From the NCBI GenBank assembly GCA_023411175.1, contig JAEYPB010000082.1:39936-103935 (forward strand): a DNA stretch of 64,000 bases. Reading direction: 5' to 3'. Below the pieces are notes generated by a model. The model was not told the origin of the DNA and made no database searches. It saw only the letters and a program-made list of their open reading frames with translations. Source of the stretch: Bacillota bacterium (GTDB lineage: Bacteria; Bacillota; Clostridia; Christensenellales; Aristaeellaceae). Both the position numbers and the translations under genes were made by a program. Shown here piece by piece: positions 18,023-26,377 of this stretch (position 1 is the stretch's first letter; every line of letters begins with the position of its first letter).

Positions 18023-18640
18023 CTAGGGTAGTGCCACGCGCCTGCCGCCGCGAAACGCCTCGAAGTGCAAAAAAGCGCCCAGCGCCTTCGCCGTGGGCGC
18101 GGTTTTGCCCACCGAGCCGATCTTCTGCCCGCGCCGCACCCAGTCGCCCACGGAAACCGGCAATGCCTTTGAGAGGTTCCCATACCGCGCGACGAGGCCG
18201 TCCGCTTCCGTCTCGACAAGATAGCCCAACTGCGGATCGTACTCCGCGCGGGTAACGAACCCGTCCGCCGCGGCGAGGACGTCCTCCCCCGCCTCCGCCC
18301 GGATGTCGACGCCCGGATGGGTTTCGTACAGCCCCAGCGGCTGGAACCACACGGGGGTTTCGGCATAATCCCGGAGGATCTCACGCCCGGAAACGGGCCA
18401 GCCCAGCGCCGGCGCAATCGTCAAAGCCGGCGTGGGTGCCGCCGAAGCGACGGGCACGGCGGTCACCTGCGCCGCCACCTCCGCCGCGCGGTCATACCCC
18501 GCCGCCACTTGAGGCGCTCCGAACAGCTTCGCGCGGCCGTAGATTGCCGCCCCCGCGATCAGGAGAAGACAGAGCGCCGCCAAAAGATAGAAGCCCCATT
18601 TCTTCCAAAATAACCGGAGCTTCCCCGCCCAATCCTTCAT
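18023..18640 (-). CDS. Membrane-anchored LytM/M23 domain protein, SpoIIQ-like, probably inactive
   Basis: Protein of 205 residues with an N-terminal membrane helix (about 16-34), an Ala/Pro-rich stalk, and a C-terminal LytM domain (about 80-200). Zinc ligands are kept: H108 and D112 in THPGVD and H192 in LHFE. Both catalytic histidines appear replaced: YGNLSK has Asn155 where YxHLS is usual, and FLH has Phe190 in place of the first His of HxH. This fits a binding rather than cutting role, like SpoIIQ, which forms the forespore-mother cell channel with SpoIIIAH. ATG 18640 has GGAGGGAT upstream. No spoIIIA genes are nearby, so the role is inferred. Confidence 0.7.
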   Translation of the reverse strand: MKDWAGKLRLFWKKWGFYLLAALCLLLIAGAAIYGRAKLFGAPQVAAGYDRAAEVAAQVTAVPVASAAPTPALTIAPALGWPVSGREILRDYAETPVWFQPLGLYETHPGVDIRAEAGEDVLAAADGFVTRAEYDPQLGYLVETEADGLVARYGNLSKALPVSVGDWVRRGQKIGSVGKTAPTAKALGAFLHFEAFRGGRRVALP

Positions 18641-18730
18641 GATTCATCCCTCCACGCCGAGTATGCGCGCTTTTTGAACCGGCATGCAGCGCGGCTCATA
18701 GGATGGAAAGACGAAACGGAGGCGGTGCCC

Positions 18731-18979
18731 TTGACGACCCTTGCGGATCTGCCCATCGGCGGCTCGGCAAAGATATCGGCCCTGGAAGGGGGCGCGGCGC
18801 TTCAGCGTCGGCTGCTCGATCTGGGCTTTACGGCAGGCGAAACAGTCCGATGCCTGTTCGCCGCACCGTCCGGCGAACCGCGCGCCTACCTGACCGCCGG
18901 CGCGGTAATCGCGCTCCGACGGGAGAGCGCGCGGTCGATCTTTATCAGCCAGGCAGGAGGGGACGGACGTGGCTTCTAA
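18731..18979 (+). CDS. feoA: Ferrous iron transport accessory protein FeoA
   Basis: Small SH3-like protein of 82 residues that supports FeoB. It has the family pattern LADLPIGGSAKI, LQRRLLDLGFTAGETV, and a terminal beta strand ALRRESARSIFI. I chose TTG 18731 because GGAGG at 18718-18722 is eight bases upstream and the protein then begins like other FeoA proteins. GTG 18725 is too close to the SD, and the frame upstream to 18674 has no SD. It overlaps feoB by eleven bases. Confidence 0.88.
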   Translation: MTTLADLPIGGSAKISALEGGAALQRRLLDLGFTAGETVRCLFAAPSGEPRAYLTAGAVIALRRESARSIFISQAGGDGRGF

Positions 18980-21002
18980 AAAGGTAATCGCGCTGGCCGG
19001 GAACCCCAACGTGGGCAAGAGCACGCTCTTCAACCACCTGACGGGCCTCCGGCAGCACACCGGCAACTGGCCGGGCAAGACCGTGGCGCTGGCGCGCGGC
19101 ACCTTCGAGCGAGGCGGGCGTACATACGAGCTGATTGACCTACCGGGCGCCTATTCTCTGGCGGCGCGCTCCGCGGAGGAGGAGGTGGCGCGGGATTTCC
19201 TCCTGACCGGCATGGCCGACGGCGTGGTCGTGGTCATGGATGCCACCAGCCTCAAACGCAACCTGAACCTGGCGCTTCAGATCCTTGAAATGACCGGGCG
19301 GGCGATCCTGTGCGTCAACCTGATCGACGAGGCGGACCGGCAGAACATCCGGATGGACGGGGCGCTCCTCGAGCGCATGACGGGCGCGCCGGTGGTCATG
19401 ATCAGCGCGCGCGGGCGGCAGGGTCTCCGGGACCTGATCCGGCGAATCGACCTCGTGGGCTCGCTCCCCTCCACGCCCTACCACGCCCCCTACCCGCTGG
19501 CCGTTGAGCGCGCGATCCGGCATGTCGTCCGCGCGCTTCCCCCTCCGCCGGAGCCGGTCATGTCCGCGAGGTGGGTGGCGCTCAGGCTCCTTGAAGCGGA
19601 CCCATCCCTTGAGGGGCATCCGGCGCTCGCGCCTTTCAGGACGCCGGAGGTGATCGCCGCCGTGGAGGAAGCCCGCGCGCAGATGGCGCGGGAGGGGTGC
19701 CCGGCAGAGAAACTGGCGGCGACGGTGGTGGAGTCCATCTACCGGGCGTCTGCGGCAATCTGCGCTCGGTGCGTAAAGGGAGGCGAGGGGACGGACAGCC
19801 GGCGCTTGGCCGTTGACCGGCTGGTGACGGGCAGGCGCGCCGGCATCCCGCTGATGCTGCTGCTTCTGGCGCTGGTTTTCTACATTACAATCGCCGGGGC
19901 AAACGTGCCTTCGGAATGGCTGGCGTCGCTGTTTGAAAAGGGGCGTGCGATGCTCGCGGCACGCCTCCCGCCGGGCTGGATGACCGGCCTCCTGGTGGAC
20001 GGAATCTACCGGGTGACGGCCTGGGTGGTTTCGGTGATGCTGCCGCCAATGGCCATCTTCTTCCCGCTGTTCACGCTGCTCGAGGATTCGGGCTACCTCC
20101 CCCGGGTGGCGTTTAACCTGGACAACGCCTTCGCCCGCTGCCGCGCCTGCGGCAAGATGGGCCTTACCATGTGCATGGGGCTTGGGTGCAACGCCGCAGG
20201 GGTGATCGGCTGCCGGATCATCGACTCTCCCCGGGAGCGGCTGATCGCCATCCTGACCAATGCGATGGTGCCCTGCAACGGCCGTTTTCCGGCGATGGTG
20301 CTATTGCTGGGCGCGCTGTTCGCGGGCAGCGGCGCGCCGCAGCTGATGGGTGCGCTGGGGCTGACGGGGCTGATCGCGCTGGGGGTAGCGGTGACGATGG
20401 CTTCGTCCAGAATACTCTCGGCGACGCTGCTTCGCGGCATGCCGTCGGCCTTCACGCTGGAATTGCCACCCTACCGCAGGCCGGAATTCGGCAAGGTGCT
20501 CGTGCGCTCCTTGATCGACCGGACGGCCTTCGTGCTGGGTCGCGCCCTCGTCTCCGCCGCGCCGGCAGGCGCCCTTCTGTACATTCTTGCCAACCTGCGC
20601 CCCGGGGGTGTGAGCCTGGTCGCCCGCATGGCCGGGGCGCTGGATCCCCTCGGGTATGTGCTGGGCATGGACGGCATGGTGCTGACCGCCTTCATCCTGG
20701 GCTTTCCCGCCAACGAGATCGTGCTGCCCATCGCGGCGATGGGGTACCTCTCCGAGGGGACGCTGGGCGGGGCCTCCGCCGCAGCGCTTTGGGATGTGCT
20801 GATGAAAAACGGTTGGACGGCGCGCACCATCGTCTGCTTCCTTCTGTTTTCACTATTCCATTGGCCCTGCGCCACCACCTGCCTGACCATCCACCGCGAG
20901 ACCGGCAGCCTGCGCTGGACGCTGGCCGCAATCCTTATGCCCACCCTGATCGGCGCCGGACTTTGCGCGCTGACCACATTTGTCTGGAGGTGCTTTCCAT
21001 AA
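18969..21002 (+). CDS. feoB: Ferrous iron transporter FeoB
   Basis: GTP-gated Fe(II) transporter of 677 residues. The N-terminal G domain has the P-loop GNPNVGKS (residues 11-18), DLPG, and an NLID motif as G4. It is followed by a helical GDI region and a membrane domain with two gate motifs (residues near CMGLGCNAAGVIGC and a later Asn-rich FPANEIVLP). The start is GTG at 18969 with AGGAGGGG upstream, inside the end of feoA. No feoC is visible. A structured repeat begins three bases after the stop. No Fur box was identified with confidence upstream of feoA. Confidence 0.95.
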   Translation: MASKKVIALAGNPNVGKSTLFNHLTGLRQHTGNWPGKTVALARGTFERGGRTYELIDLPGAYSLAARSAEEEVARDFLLTGMADGVVVVMDATSLKRNLNLALQILEMTGRAILCVNLIDEADRQNIRMDGALLERMTGAPVVMISARGRQGLRDLIRRIDLVGSLPSTPYHAPYPLAVERAIRHVVRALPPPPEPVMSARWVALRLLEADPSLEGHPALAPFRTPEVIAAVEEARAQMAREGCPAEKLAATVVESIYRASAAICARCVKGGEGTDSRRLAVDRLVTGRRAGIPLMLLLLALVFYITIAGANVPSEWLASLFEKGRAMLAARLPPGWMTGLLVDGIYRVTAWVVSVMLPPMAIFFPLFTLLEDSGYLPRVAFNLDNAFARCRACGKMGLTMCMGLGCNAAGVIGCRIIDSPRERLIAILTNAMVPCNGRFPAMVLLLGALFAGSGAPQLMGALGLTGLIALGVAVTMASSRILSATLLRGMPSAFTLELPPYRRPEFGKVLVRSLIDRTAFVLGRALVSAAPAGALLYILANLRPGGVSLVARMAGALDPLGYVLGMDGMVLTAFILGFPANEIVLPIAAMGYLSEGTLGGASAAALWDVLMKNGWTARTIVCFLLFSLFHWPCATTCLTIHRETGSLRWTLAAILMPTLIGAGLCALTTFVWRCFP

Positions 21003-21004
21003 AG

Positions 21005-21136
21005 GGCGCAGAAAATCCGCTTCGCGGCTTCTCAGCGCCAAAGAGGAACTCTGCGCGCGCCTGAAATCCTCCCGGATTTCCGGGCGGCGCACTGACTACG
21101 GAAACTGCGTTCCCGGCGTGCATGCCGCCGGAAACG
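21005..21136 (+). repeat. 3' structured repeat, copy B (after feoB)
   Basis: Begins three bases after the feoB stop. Hairpin 0 spans 21005-21039 (GGCGC/GCGCC outer stem). Hairpin 1 starts GCGCGCCTGAAATCC at 21055 and closes GGATTTCCGGGCGGCGC, with one bulged C. Then comes the linker ACTGACTACGGAA, and a last hairpin CGTTCCCGGCG/CGCCGGAAACG (21108-21136) like hairpin 3 of copy C. Hairpin 2 seems absent. There is no T run, so it is not a simple terminator. Confidence 0.7.
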
Positions 21137-21204
21137 TTCGAAGAGGGGCCGAATGTCCATGCCCATCATCCGCAGACGAGACGATTGATCTGGAGGTGTT
21201 TTTC

Positions 21205-22014
21205 ATGACGCCCTGGCAGCTGTCGCTCCTGTGCCAACTGGCCTACTACGACTTTCCGGAGGGCAACGACGCGCTGGGCGAGACGGCGGCCGTTCTGGCC
21301 GCAGAACTTCTCGCCGCGCCGGGCGAGCTCCCCCCCTACGGCCGGCAGCCGATGGTCGACATCACCCAGGATCCCGTGGTCGGGCCGATGGTGCTGATCG
21401 CCCGCGAAGTGGACCTGACGCAGCCCGGCTTCGCGGCCTACGCGTTTCAGTCCCCCGAGGAGGGCAAGGTGGTCGCCATGCGGCCCACCGAATCCCATAC
21501 ATCCCTGTCCGGCATCATGGACTGGACGGACAACTTCATGGCGCCTCTCGTGGGCTCGACGCAGTACCGGTCGGTAGAGCGCTTCGTCAACCGCTTCCCC
21601 GATGGACGGCTGATGCTGACCGGCCATTCGAAGGGCGCGCACAACGCGATGTACGGCCTTGCCGTGGCGGAAAACGGCGGCGCGGCCTGCGTGTGCTTCG
21701 ACGGGCAGGGCTTCGCCCGCTGCCAGCTGACGGAAGCCCAGCGCCTACGTCTCCGCGAGCGCGCGGTAAACTACGTCACACAGAGCGACCCGGTGGGCGC
21801 GCTTTTGTACCACCCGGAGGAGCGTGTGTTCGTTCAGCAGTCCTGCGAGCCCGCCCACGCCCTCAGCTGCATGGTGTTTGATCAAAGCGGCCATCCGGTG
21901 CCCGCGCGCCGCCCGCTTTGGTCATATCTGGTGGAGGCGCTGACCACCGGCCTCGCGTCAAAATGGGGGCGGGACTGCGCAGCGGCAAACCCTCCTTCGA
22001 GCGCCCTTCCGTAA
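21205..22014 (+). CDS. Lipase-like alpha/beta hydrolase (DUF2974/Mbeg1-like)
   Basis: Protein of 269 residues resembling the Mbeg1/DUF2974 family of lipase-fold proteins. The nucleophile elbow is GHSKGAHNA (Gly-His-Ser-Lys-Gly), after a strand RLMLTG; a later YVTQSDPVGALLY may hold the acidic residue. The N-terminal LAYYDFP stretch is typical of these proteins. ATG 21205 is chosen for its TGGAGGTG SD at 21191-21198; the frame extends upstream across the repeat but that part is not conserved-looking. No signal peptide. The substrate is unknown. Confidence 0.75.
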   Translation: MTPWQLSLLCQLAYYDFPEGNDALGETAAVLAAELLAAPGELPPYGRQPMVDITQDPVVGPMVLIAREVDLTQPGFAAYAFQSPEEGKVVAMRPTESHTSLSGIMDWTDNFMAPLVGSTQYRSVERFVNRFPDGRLMLTGHSKGAHNAMYGLAVAENGGAACVCFDGQGFARCQLTEAQRLRLRERAVNYVTQSDPVGALLYHPEERVFVQQSCEPAHALSCMVFDQSGHPVPARRPLWSYLVEALTTGLASKWGRDCAAANPPSSALP

Positions 22015-22072
22015 GCCTCAAGCCTTTAAAAATCTGATCTCCGGGCGATGCAGAGACAGCCCAAAAAGCCAG

Positions 22073-22098
22073 AGCGCCGCGGAAAAACCCGCGGCGCT
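22073..22098. terminator. Hairpin between the lipase-like gene and pdxK-type gene
   Basis: AGCGCCGCGG pairs exactly with CCGCGGCGCT around an A-rich loop. T-rich flanks are weak on the plus strand; the minus strand has CTGGCTTTTT shortly after. It probably serves both convergent genes. Confidence 0.65.
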
Positions 22099-22139
22099 TC
22101 ATTATAATACTTATCTCGTTTGGGTTCGGGTGTTTCCCT

Positions 22140-22991
22140 TCAGGTAGCCCCCATCTCGGCGCCCAGACCGGGGAGCCCCGCCTCAAAGTTGACGCCGAAG
22201 CGCTTGTCCGTGCCCGCGTCCGCCGTGCGGCGGATGGAGGCGGCTGTGAAGTCCACCGACAGCCCAACCGCGTCCGAAAGGCTGCGGCCGGCCACGAGCG
22301 CGCCCACCAGCACGCTGGCAAACAGATCGCCGGTGCCGTGGTAGTAGCCCTCGATCCGAGGCCCGAGATGCACGCCGGATGTGCCGGCAGCGGCATCGTA
22401 ATAGGCCGCGCCAAGCGCGTCCTCGCCGAAGGATACGCCGGTCAGCACCACCCTGCCGGGGCCGAGGGCCGAAAGGCGGCGCATAAGCGCCTCGATCTCC
22501 TTCGGGTCCTGCGGGCCGTCCCGGTACGGCTCGTCCAGGAGCAGCACCGCCTCTGTCAGGTTGGGCACGATCAGGTCGGCCTTCGCGCAGAGCTTGCGCA
22601 TGCCCGCGGGAAAATCCTGCGGAAAGTGGGCGTAGAGCCTGCCGTTGTCGGCCATCACCGGATCGACGGCGATGAGGGTACCTTCCCCCTTCAGCGCGTC
22701 GAACGCCTCCAGCACGATGTCGATCTGCCGGAAGGAGCCGAGATAGCCGGTGTAGATGGCGTCAAAGCTGAGGCCGAGGCCCTGCCAATGGCGCACGATG
22801 GGCAGGATATCGTCCGTCAGATCCCGGAACGTGTAGCCGGTGAAGCCGCCCGTGTGGGTGGACAGCACCGCCGTCGGAATGACGCTGACTTCCGCGCCCA
22901 TCGCCGAAATCACCGGCAGCGCCACCGTCAGGGAGCATTTTCCAAAGCAGGAGATGTCGTGTATCGCGGCGACCCGCTTCTGATGGGGCAT
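22140..22991 (-). CDS. Pyridoxamine/pyridoxal kinase
   Basis: Ribokinase-superfamily enzyme of 283 residues that phosphorylates B6 vitamers. It has the PdxK/PdxY-type start AAIHDISCFGKCSLT, AVLSTHTGGF, the vitamin-binding YTGYLGS, IVPNLTEAVLL, and the catalytic GYYHGTGDLFAS, where Asp is the base. ATG 22991 has a GAGGTGAT SD. It has its own TTGACA/TAGAAT promoter. It lies just downstream of the zinc operon, on the same strand, but is not part of it. This is a salvage route to PLP, used by glgP and others. Confidence 0.92.
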   Translation of the reverse strand: MPHQKRVAAIHDISCFGKCSLTVALPVISAMGAEVSVIPTAVLSTHTGGFTGYTFRDLTDDILPIVRHWQGLGLSFDAIYTGYLGSFRQIDIVLEAFDALKGEGTLIAVDPVMADNGRLYAHFPQDFPAGMRKLCAKADLIVPNLTEAVLLLDEPYRDGPQDPKEIEALMRRLSALGPGRVVLTGVSFGEDALGAAYYDAAAGTSGVHLGPRIEGYYHGTGDLFASVLVGALVAGRSLSDAVGLSVDFTAASIRRTADAGTDKRFGVNFEAGLPGLGAEMGAT

Positions 22992-23029
22992 AAAATCACC
23001 TCATATCCCAATAAACATATAAGCTCTAT

Positions 23030-23058
23030 ATTCTATCCGAGCGGGCTACGCCTGTCAA
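23030..23058 (-). promoter_or_regulatory. Promoter of the pyridoxal kinase gene
   Basis: Minus-strand TTGACA (23053-23058), 17 bases, TAGAAT (23030-23035). It lies in the 92-base gap after the Fur-family gene. Confidence 0.8.
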
Positions 23059-23083
23059 CCGCTTGCGACGCTTCACATTCGCG

Positions 23084-23500
23084 CTATGTGCTCGGTCCTT
23101 TGCAGTTTTTGCAGTGGCCGAAGACCTCCAGGTTGTGGCCGGTGACGGCGAAGCCATCCTCCGGCAGCTCCGGCACGAAGTGCCCCACCGGGCAGCTCTT
23201 CAGCGGAATGATCCGGTGGCAGTCCACGCACACGGCGTAGTGGTGGTGCCCGGTGGTGCGCAGCTCGTAGAGCGCCACGTCGCTGCCCATCACGGCAATC
23301 CGAACCGCAACCCCGTGCTCGACGAAGGATTCCAGCGCCCGGTAGACCGTGGAGAGCCACGCGCTGCCGCCGCCCTCTTTTTCGATTTTCGCCGCGATGT
23401 CGAGGGCGCTCAGCGGCGTCTCGGTGGCGGCGAGCACCTCCAGCACGCGCTCTCGCTGCTTTGTCTTTTTAAGGCCCTCGGGCCAGTTCACATCCTGCAT
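23084..23500 (-). CDS. zur: Fur-family regulator, probably Zur
   Basis: Metal-sensing repressor of 138 residues: winged helix (about 10-80, with STVYRALESF recognition helix), then the dimerisation domain with the metal-binding HHH at 85-87 and two Cys pairs (C91/C94 and C130/C133) for the structural zinc. It is the last gene of the znuA-znuC-znuB operon, separated by 13 bases, so zinc is the likely signal and the operon is probably autoregulated. Fur, Zur and PerR cannot be told apart from sequence alone; context decides. Confidence 0.82.
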   Translation of the reverse strand: MQDVNWPEGLKKTKQRERVLEVLAATETPLSALDIAAKIEKEGGGSAWLSTVYRALESFVEHGVAVRIAVMGSDVALYELRTTGHHHYAVCVDCHRIIPLKSCPVGHFVPELPEDGFAVTGHNLEVFGHCKNCKGPST

Positions 23501-23513
23501 TGTCCGCCTCCTT

Positions 23514-24323
23514 TCAAAGCGCCCCCCGCGCCCGGCGCCCGCCGAGAACGAGGATCAGGCTGAGGCAGATTACGCCCGTCAGCACCACCGCGCCGCCGGG
23601 GCGAAGCCCCAGATAGAACGCCGCGACCAGCCCAACCAGCATGAAAAAGGCCGCGAAGCCCACCGAATAGAGGACCGTCTGCCGGTAGCTTCTGGCGAAG
23701 CGCATTGCGCAGGCCGTCGGGATCACCATCAAAGACGACACGATCAGCGCGCCCACCGTCCGCGCGGCCACCGATACGCAGGCCGCGGTCAGGATGGTGA
23801 AGGCGAAGTTGATTGCCCCCACCGGCACTCCGGCCAGCCGCGCGGCCCGCTCGTCGAGGGCGATAAAGAAAAGCTCGCGGTAGAACACGATGAAGCACAG
23901 AAGAACGAGGCCGCTGATCACCGCCACCATCCACAGTTCAAAGTCGTCGATGGCGACGATGCTGCCGAAGAGAAAGCTGTTGAAGTTGGCGTTGCCCGGC
24001 ACGAATCCTGACAATACGCCCGCAAGGCCGATGCCCGCGGACATGATGATGGCGATGGACATCTCCTGATACCGGGGCATGCGCTTTCGGATGAATTCGA
24101 TGGACAGCGCCGCGGCGGTACACATCACCACCGCGCCGAGGATCGGGTTGACGCCCAGTATCAGCCCCGCAGCGACCCCCGCCAGAGACGTGTGGCTGAG
24201 CGCGTCGCCGATCATCGAAAGGCGCTTTAAGACCACCACCACGCCCACGCAGGGCACGATCACCGAGATGAGCAGCCCCACCAGGAACGCGCGGCGCATG
24301 AAGTCATACTGCAAGATGTCCAT
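23514..24323 (-). CDS. znuB: Zinc/manganese ABC transporter permease
   Basis: ABC-3 family permease of 269 residues with about eight membrane helices. Typical stretches are the DALSHTSLAGVAAG signature after helix 1 and VGALIVSSLMVIPTACA near the end. Its start lies 20 bases inside the upstream ATPase gene, which suggests coupled translation. It forms the membrane channel of the znuABC system; zinc over manganese is inferred from the His-rich binding protein and the Fur-family gene in the operon. Confidence 0.92.
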   Translation of the reverse strand: MDILQYDFMRRAFLVGLLISVIVPCVGVVVVLKRLSMIGDALSHTSLAGVAAGLILGVNPILGAVVMCTAAALSIEFIRKRMPRYQEMSIAIIMSAGIGLAGVLSGFVPGNANFNSFLFGSIVAIDDFELWMVAVISGLVLLCFIVFYRELFFIALDERAARLAGVPVGAINFAFTILTAACVSVAARTVGALIVSSLMVIPTACAMRFARSYRQTVLYSVGFAAFFMLVGLVAAFYLGLRPGGAVVLTGVICLSLILVLGGRRARGAL

Positions 24324-25056
24324 GGCCGTCCCCTCCTTCCGTCGGGTGCTTGTGGCGGTGCCGAAGCTCTTCCTTCACCTGATGGGGCTCCAGTTCCACC
24401 AGCGACCCCTCCTCCAGGCAAAGCACCCTGGACGCGATGGCGGAAGTCCGCGCCACGTCATGGGTGACCATCAGGATGGTCAGGTTCTGCTCGCGGTTCA
24501 GCCGGATCAAGAGCTGGTACAGCGCGTCCACGGTCTTCTGATCGACGCCGCTTACCGGCTCGTCCAGGATCATCACCTCGGGCTGTCCGGCCAATACCCG
24601 CGCCAGCATCACCCGCTGCTGCTGCCCACCGGACAGTTCTCCGACGAGCCGCTTTTCGTAGCCGGCCATGTCCACCTGCCGGAGCGCCTCCGCCGCCCGC
24701 GCCCGAAGCGCGCGCCCCGGAAAGTGAAGGAGCCCCGCGCCCGTGTACAGGTTGGCCTCGACGACCTCGCGCACCGACGCCGGGAATCCCTGCCCCGCCC
24801 GGGCGGCGTTCTGGGGCAGATAGCCGATCTTCGGCCAGTCATGAAAATGCGCCGCGTCGCCGCCAAAGAGGCGGATCGCGCCTGCGGACGGCGAAAGCTC
24901 CCCGAGGAGGAGCTTTATAAGGGTCGATTTGCCCGCGCCGTTCGATCCGATAAGCGCCACGAAGTCCCCTTCGCGCACCGAAAACGTCACGCCGGAGAAC
25001 ACGCTTTCCCCGCCGTAGGAAAAGCCCAGGTTTTCCGCCTCTATGATCTTCCGCAT
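24304..25056 (-). CDS. znuC: Zinc ABC transporter ATP-binding protein
   Basis: ABC ATPase of 250 residues. It has Walker A GSNGAGKST, a Q-loop in GYLPQNAA, the signature LSGGQQQR and Walker B VMILDEPVSGVD, followed by the switch His in VTHD. The C-terminal tail is His-rich (HRHKHPTEGGDGHGH), as in several zinc importers. ATG 25056 is chosen because of AGGGGA upstream; the frame continues upstream into znuA sequence without support. It overlaps znuB. Confidence 0.93.
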   Translation of the reverse strand: MRKIIEAENLGFSYGGESVFSGVTFSVREGDFVALIGSNGAGKSTLIKLLLGELSPSAGAIRLFGGDAAHFHDWPKIGYLPQNAARAGQGFPASVREVVEANLYTGAGLLHFPGRALRARAAEALRQVDMAGYEKRLVGELSGGQQQRVMLARVLAGQPEVMILDEPVSGVDQKTVDALYQLLIRLNREQNLTILMVTHDVARTSAIASRVLCLEEGSLVELEPHQVKEELRHRHKHPTEGGDGHGHLAV

Positions 25057-25124
25057 GATTCCCCTGTTCCGGCGCAAAGCGCCGCCCTGTATTAATATGA
25101 AAGACTTCGCCACGAGCGGGCGCT

Positions 25125-26063
25125 CTACGACAGTGCGGCCGACAGCGCGGCCAGGTTCCTGCGCATCACCGAAAAGTAGTCTTCCCCGGCGGCGGCCTCC
25201 TCGTTCGTCAGGCCCTCGATGGGGCTGAGCACATCTGTCCGCGCGCCCACCTGGGCGGCGATGGACTGGGCCACCTTGGGGCTGACCAGCGATTCGAAGA
25301 AGATCACCTGCACGTCGTTCGCTTTCGCAAAGTCGATGATCTCGGCCACGCGCGCGGGGTCGGGTTCTGAATCGGGCGAAAGGCCCTCGATCGCCACCTG
25401 ATGGAGCCCATAGGCATCGCAAAGGTAACCGTAGGCCGCGTGGGCCACCACGATGTCCCGGCGCGCCAGATCCTTCAGCCCTTCCCGGAACTCGGCGTCC
25501 AGCTCATCCAGCGCCAGCGCGTACTTTTCGTAGTTGGTGTCATAGACGGCCTTTCCGTCGGGGTCGGCCTGGGTCAGCGCTTCGCGGATAGAGGCCATCT
25601 GCGCCTTGGCATTTTGGGGATCCAGCCACACGTGCGGGTCGCCGTCCCCGTGGCCATGCCCGTCCGCTTCGTGGGTTTCCTCATCCTCATGGCCCGGATC
25701 GCCCTCCGGAAGCGCGATTCCCTTTGAGGCCTCCGCGACGACGAGGGATTTGTTGCCCAGCGAAGATACGACATCCTCCGCCCAGTGCTCCATGCCCGCA
25801 CCGCTGTACACAAACACCTGCGCTTTTTCAAGGCGCACGATGTCGGCGGGGGACGGTTCCCAGTCGTGAGGTTCCGCGCCCGTGGGCACCATCGTAAAGA
25901 CCTCCACCCTGTCCCCGCCAATCTTCTTTGCAAAATCGGCCATCGGGTAGAAACTGGCCACGACCGAAAGGCCGCCCTTTTGTTCAGCGCAGCCATTCAG
26001 AGCGCCCAGCGCCATGAGCGCCACTAGAACCGCAGCCAGAAACCGCATTTTCTTCACAAACAT
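25125..26063 (-). CDS. znuA: Zinc-binding lipoprotein of the ABC transporter
   Basis: Cluster A-I substrate-binding protein of 312 residues. Signal peptide with lipobox LNGC (Cys25). Metal ligands fit the ZnuA pattern: His in GAEPHDWEPS, a His/Asp/Glu-rich loop (GHEDEETHEADGHGHGDGD) typical of zinc types, His in VAHAAYGYL, and an acidic residue near IFFESLVSPK. The start may be ATG 26063 or GTG 26057; GGGGAGGG sits almost against the ATG and about seven bases from the GTG. First gene of the operon, behind a Zur-like operator. Confidence 0.92.
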   Translation of the reverse strand: MFVKKMRFLAAVLVALMALGALNGCAEQKGGLSVVASFYPMADFAKKIGGDRVEVFTMVPTGAEPHDWEPSPADIVRLEKAQVFVYSGAGMEHWAEDVVSSLGNKSLVVAEASKGIALPEGDPGHEDEETHEADGHGHGDGDPHVWLDPQNAKAQMASIREALTQADPDGKAVYDTNYEKYALALDELDAEFREGLKDLARRDIVVAHAAYGYLCDAYGLHQVAIEGLSPDSEPDPARVAEIIDFAKANDVQVIFFESLVSPKVAQSIAAQVGARTDVLSPIEGLTNEEAAAGEDYFSVMRRNLAALSAALS

Positions 26064-26099
26064 ACCCTCCCCGGACTTTATGCAAACCGCGCGAGTAGT

Positions 26100-26114
26100 T
26101 GCGCATGATTCGCA
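26100..26114. promoter_or_regulatory. Candidate Zur operator
   Basis: TGCGCATGATTCGCA is an imperfect 7-1-7 inverted repeat (12 of 15 positions symmetric), the geometry used by Fur-family proteins. It lies just after the -10 of the znuA promoter, over the expected transcript start, so binding would block initiation. Confidence 0.55.
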
Positions 26115-26125
26115 TTTGCATTTAT

Positions 26126-26154
26126 ATTATACGGAGCTTGCGCCGCAAAATCAA
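26126..26154 (-). promoter_or_regulatory. Promoter of the znu-zur operon
   Basis: Minus-strand TTGATT (26149-26154), 17 bases, TATAAT (26126-26131). Confidence 0.75.
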
Positions 26155-26229
26155 CAGTTTATATAAAATTAATTCTCGTGGGCATTTTCAGGGGTTTCCC
26201 GTGGTTTCAAGCCAAAATCAAGTGCCTTC

Positions 26230-26241
26230 GAAACCGTTTTC
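26230..26241. promoter_or_regulatory. Second LacI-type operator candidate
   Basis: GAAACCGTTTTC, a CG-centred imperfect palindrome, lies 77 bases (centre to centre) upstream of the promoter-proximal operator. It could allow a repressor loop, or be a CcpA-like cre site. Confidence 0.35.
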
Positions 26242-26274
26242 TTTCCTTTATCGACGATAATGCCAAATTTATCC

Positions 26275-26318
26275 TTGACAGTTAGAAAGTTTCATGCTAC
26301 ATTTATGTAAACGATTAC
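26275..26318 (+). promoter_or_regulatory. Promoter and LacI-type operator of the sugar operon
   Basis: TTGACA (26275-26280), exactly 17 bases, TACATT (26298-26303) with a TGC extension. GTAAACGATTAC (26307-26318), a typical CG-centred LacI/GalR operator, overlaps the expected transcript start. This suggests that the regulator gene and the ABC operon behind it are repressed by their own LacI-type protein. Confidence 0.7.
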
Positions 26319-26377
26319 CAGACTGTGCGGCGTTTTTTTCGGGGCTTTATGCCCCTCGCCCGGGAAGCGGAGGATCA

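Noticed and set aside
22021..22072. A seventh copy of the 3' repeat after the lipase-like gene
   Set aside because: Only GCCTTTAA and CTCCGGGCG match; there is no paired hairpin 1 and no TGAC linker.
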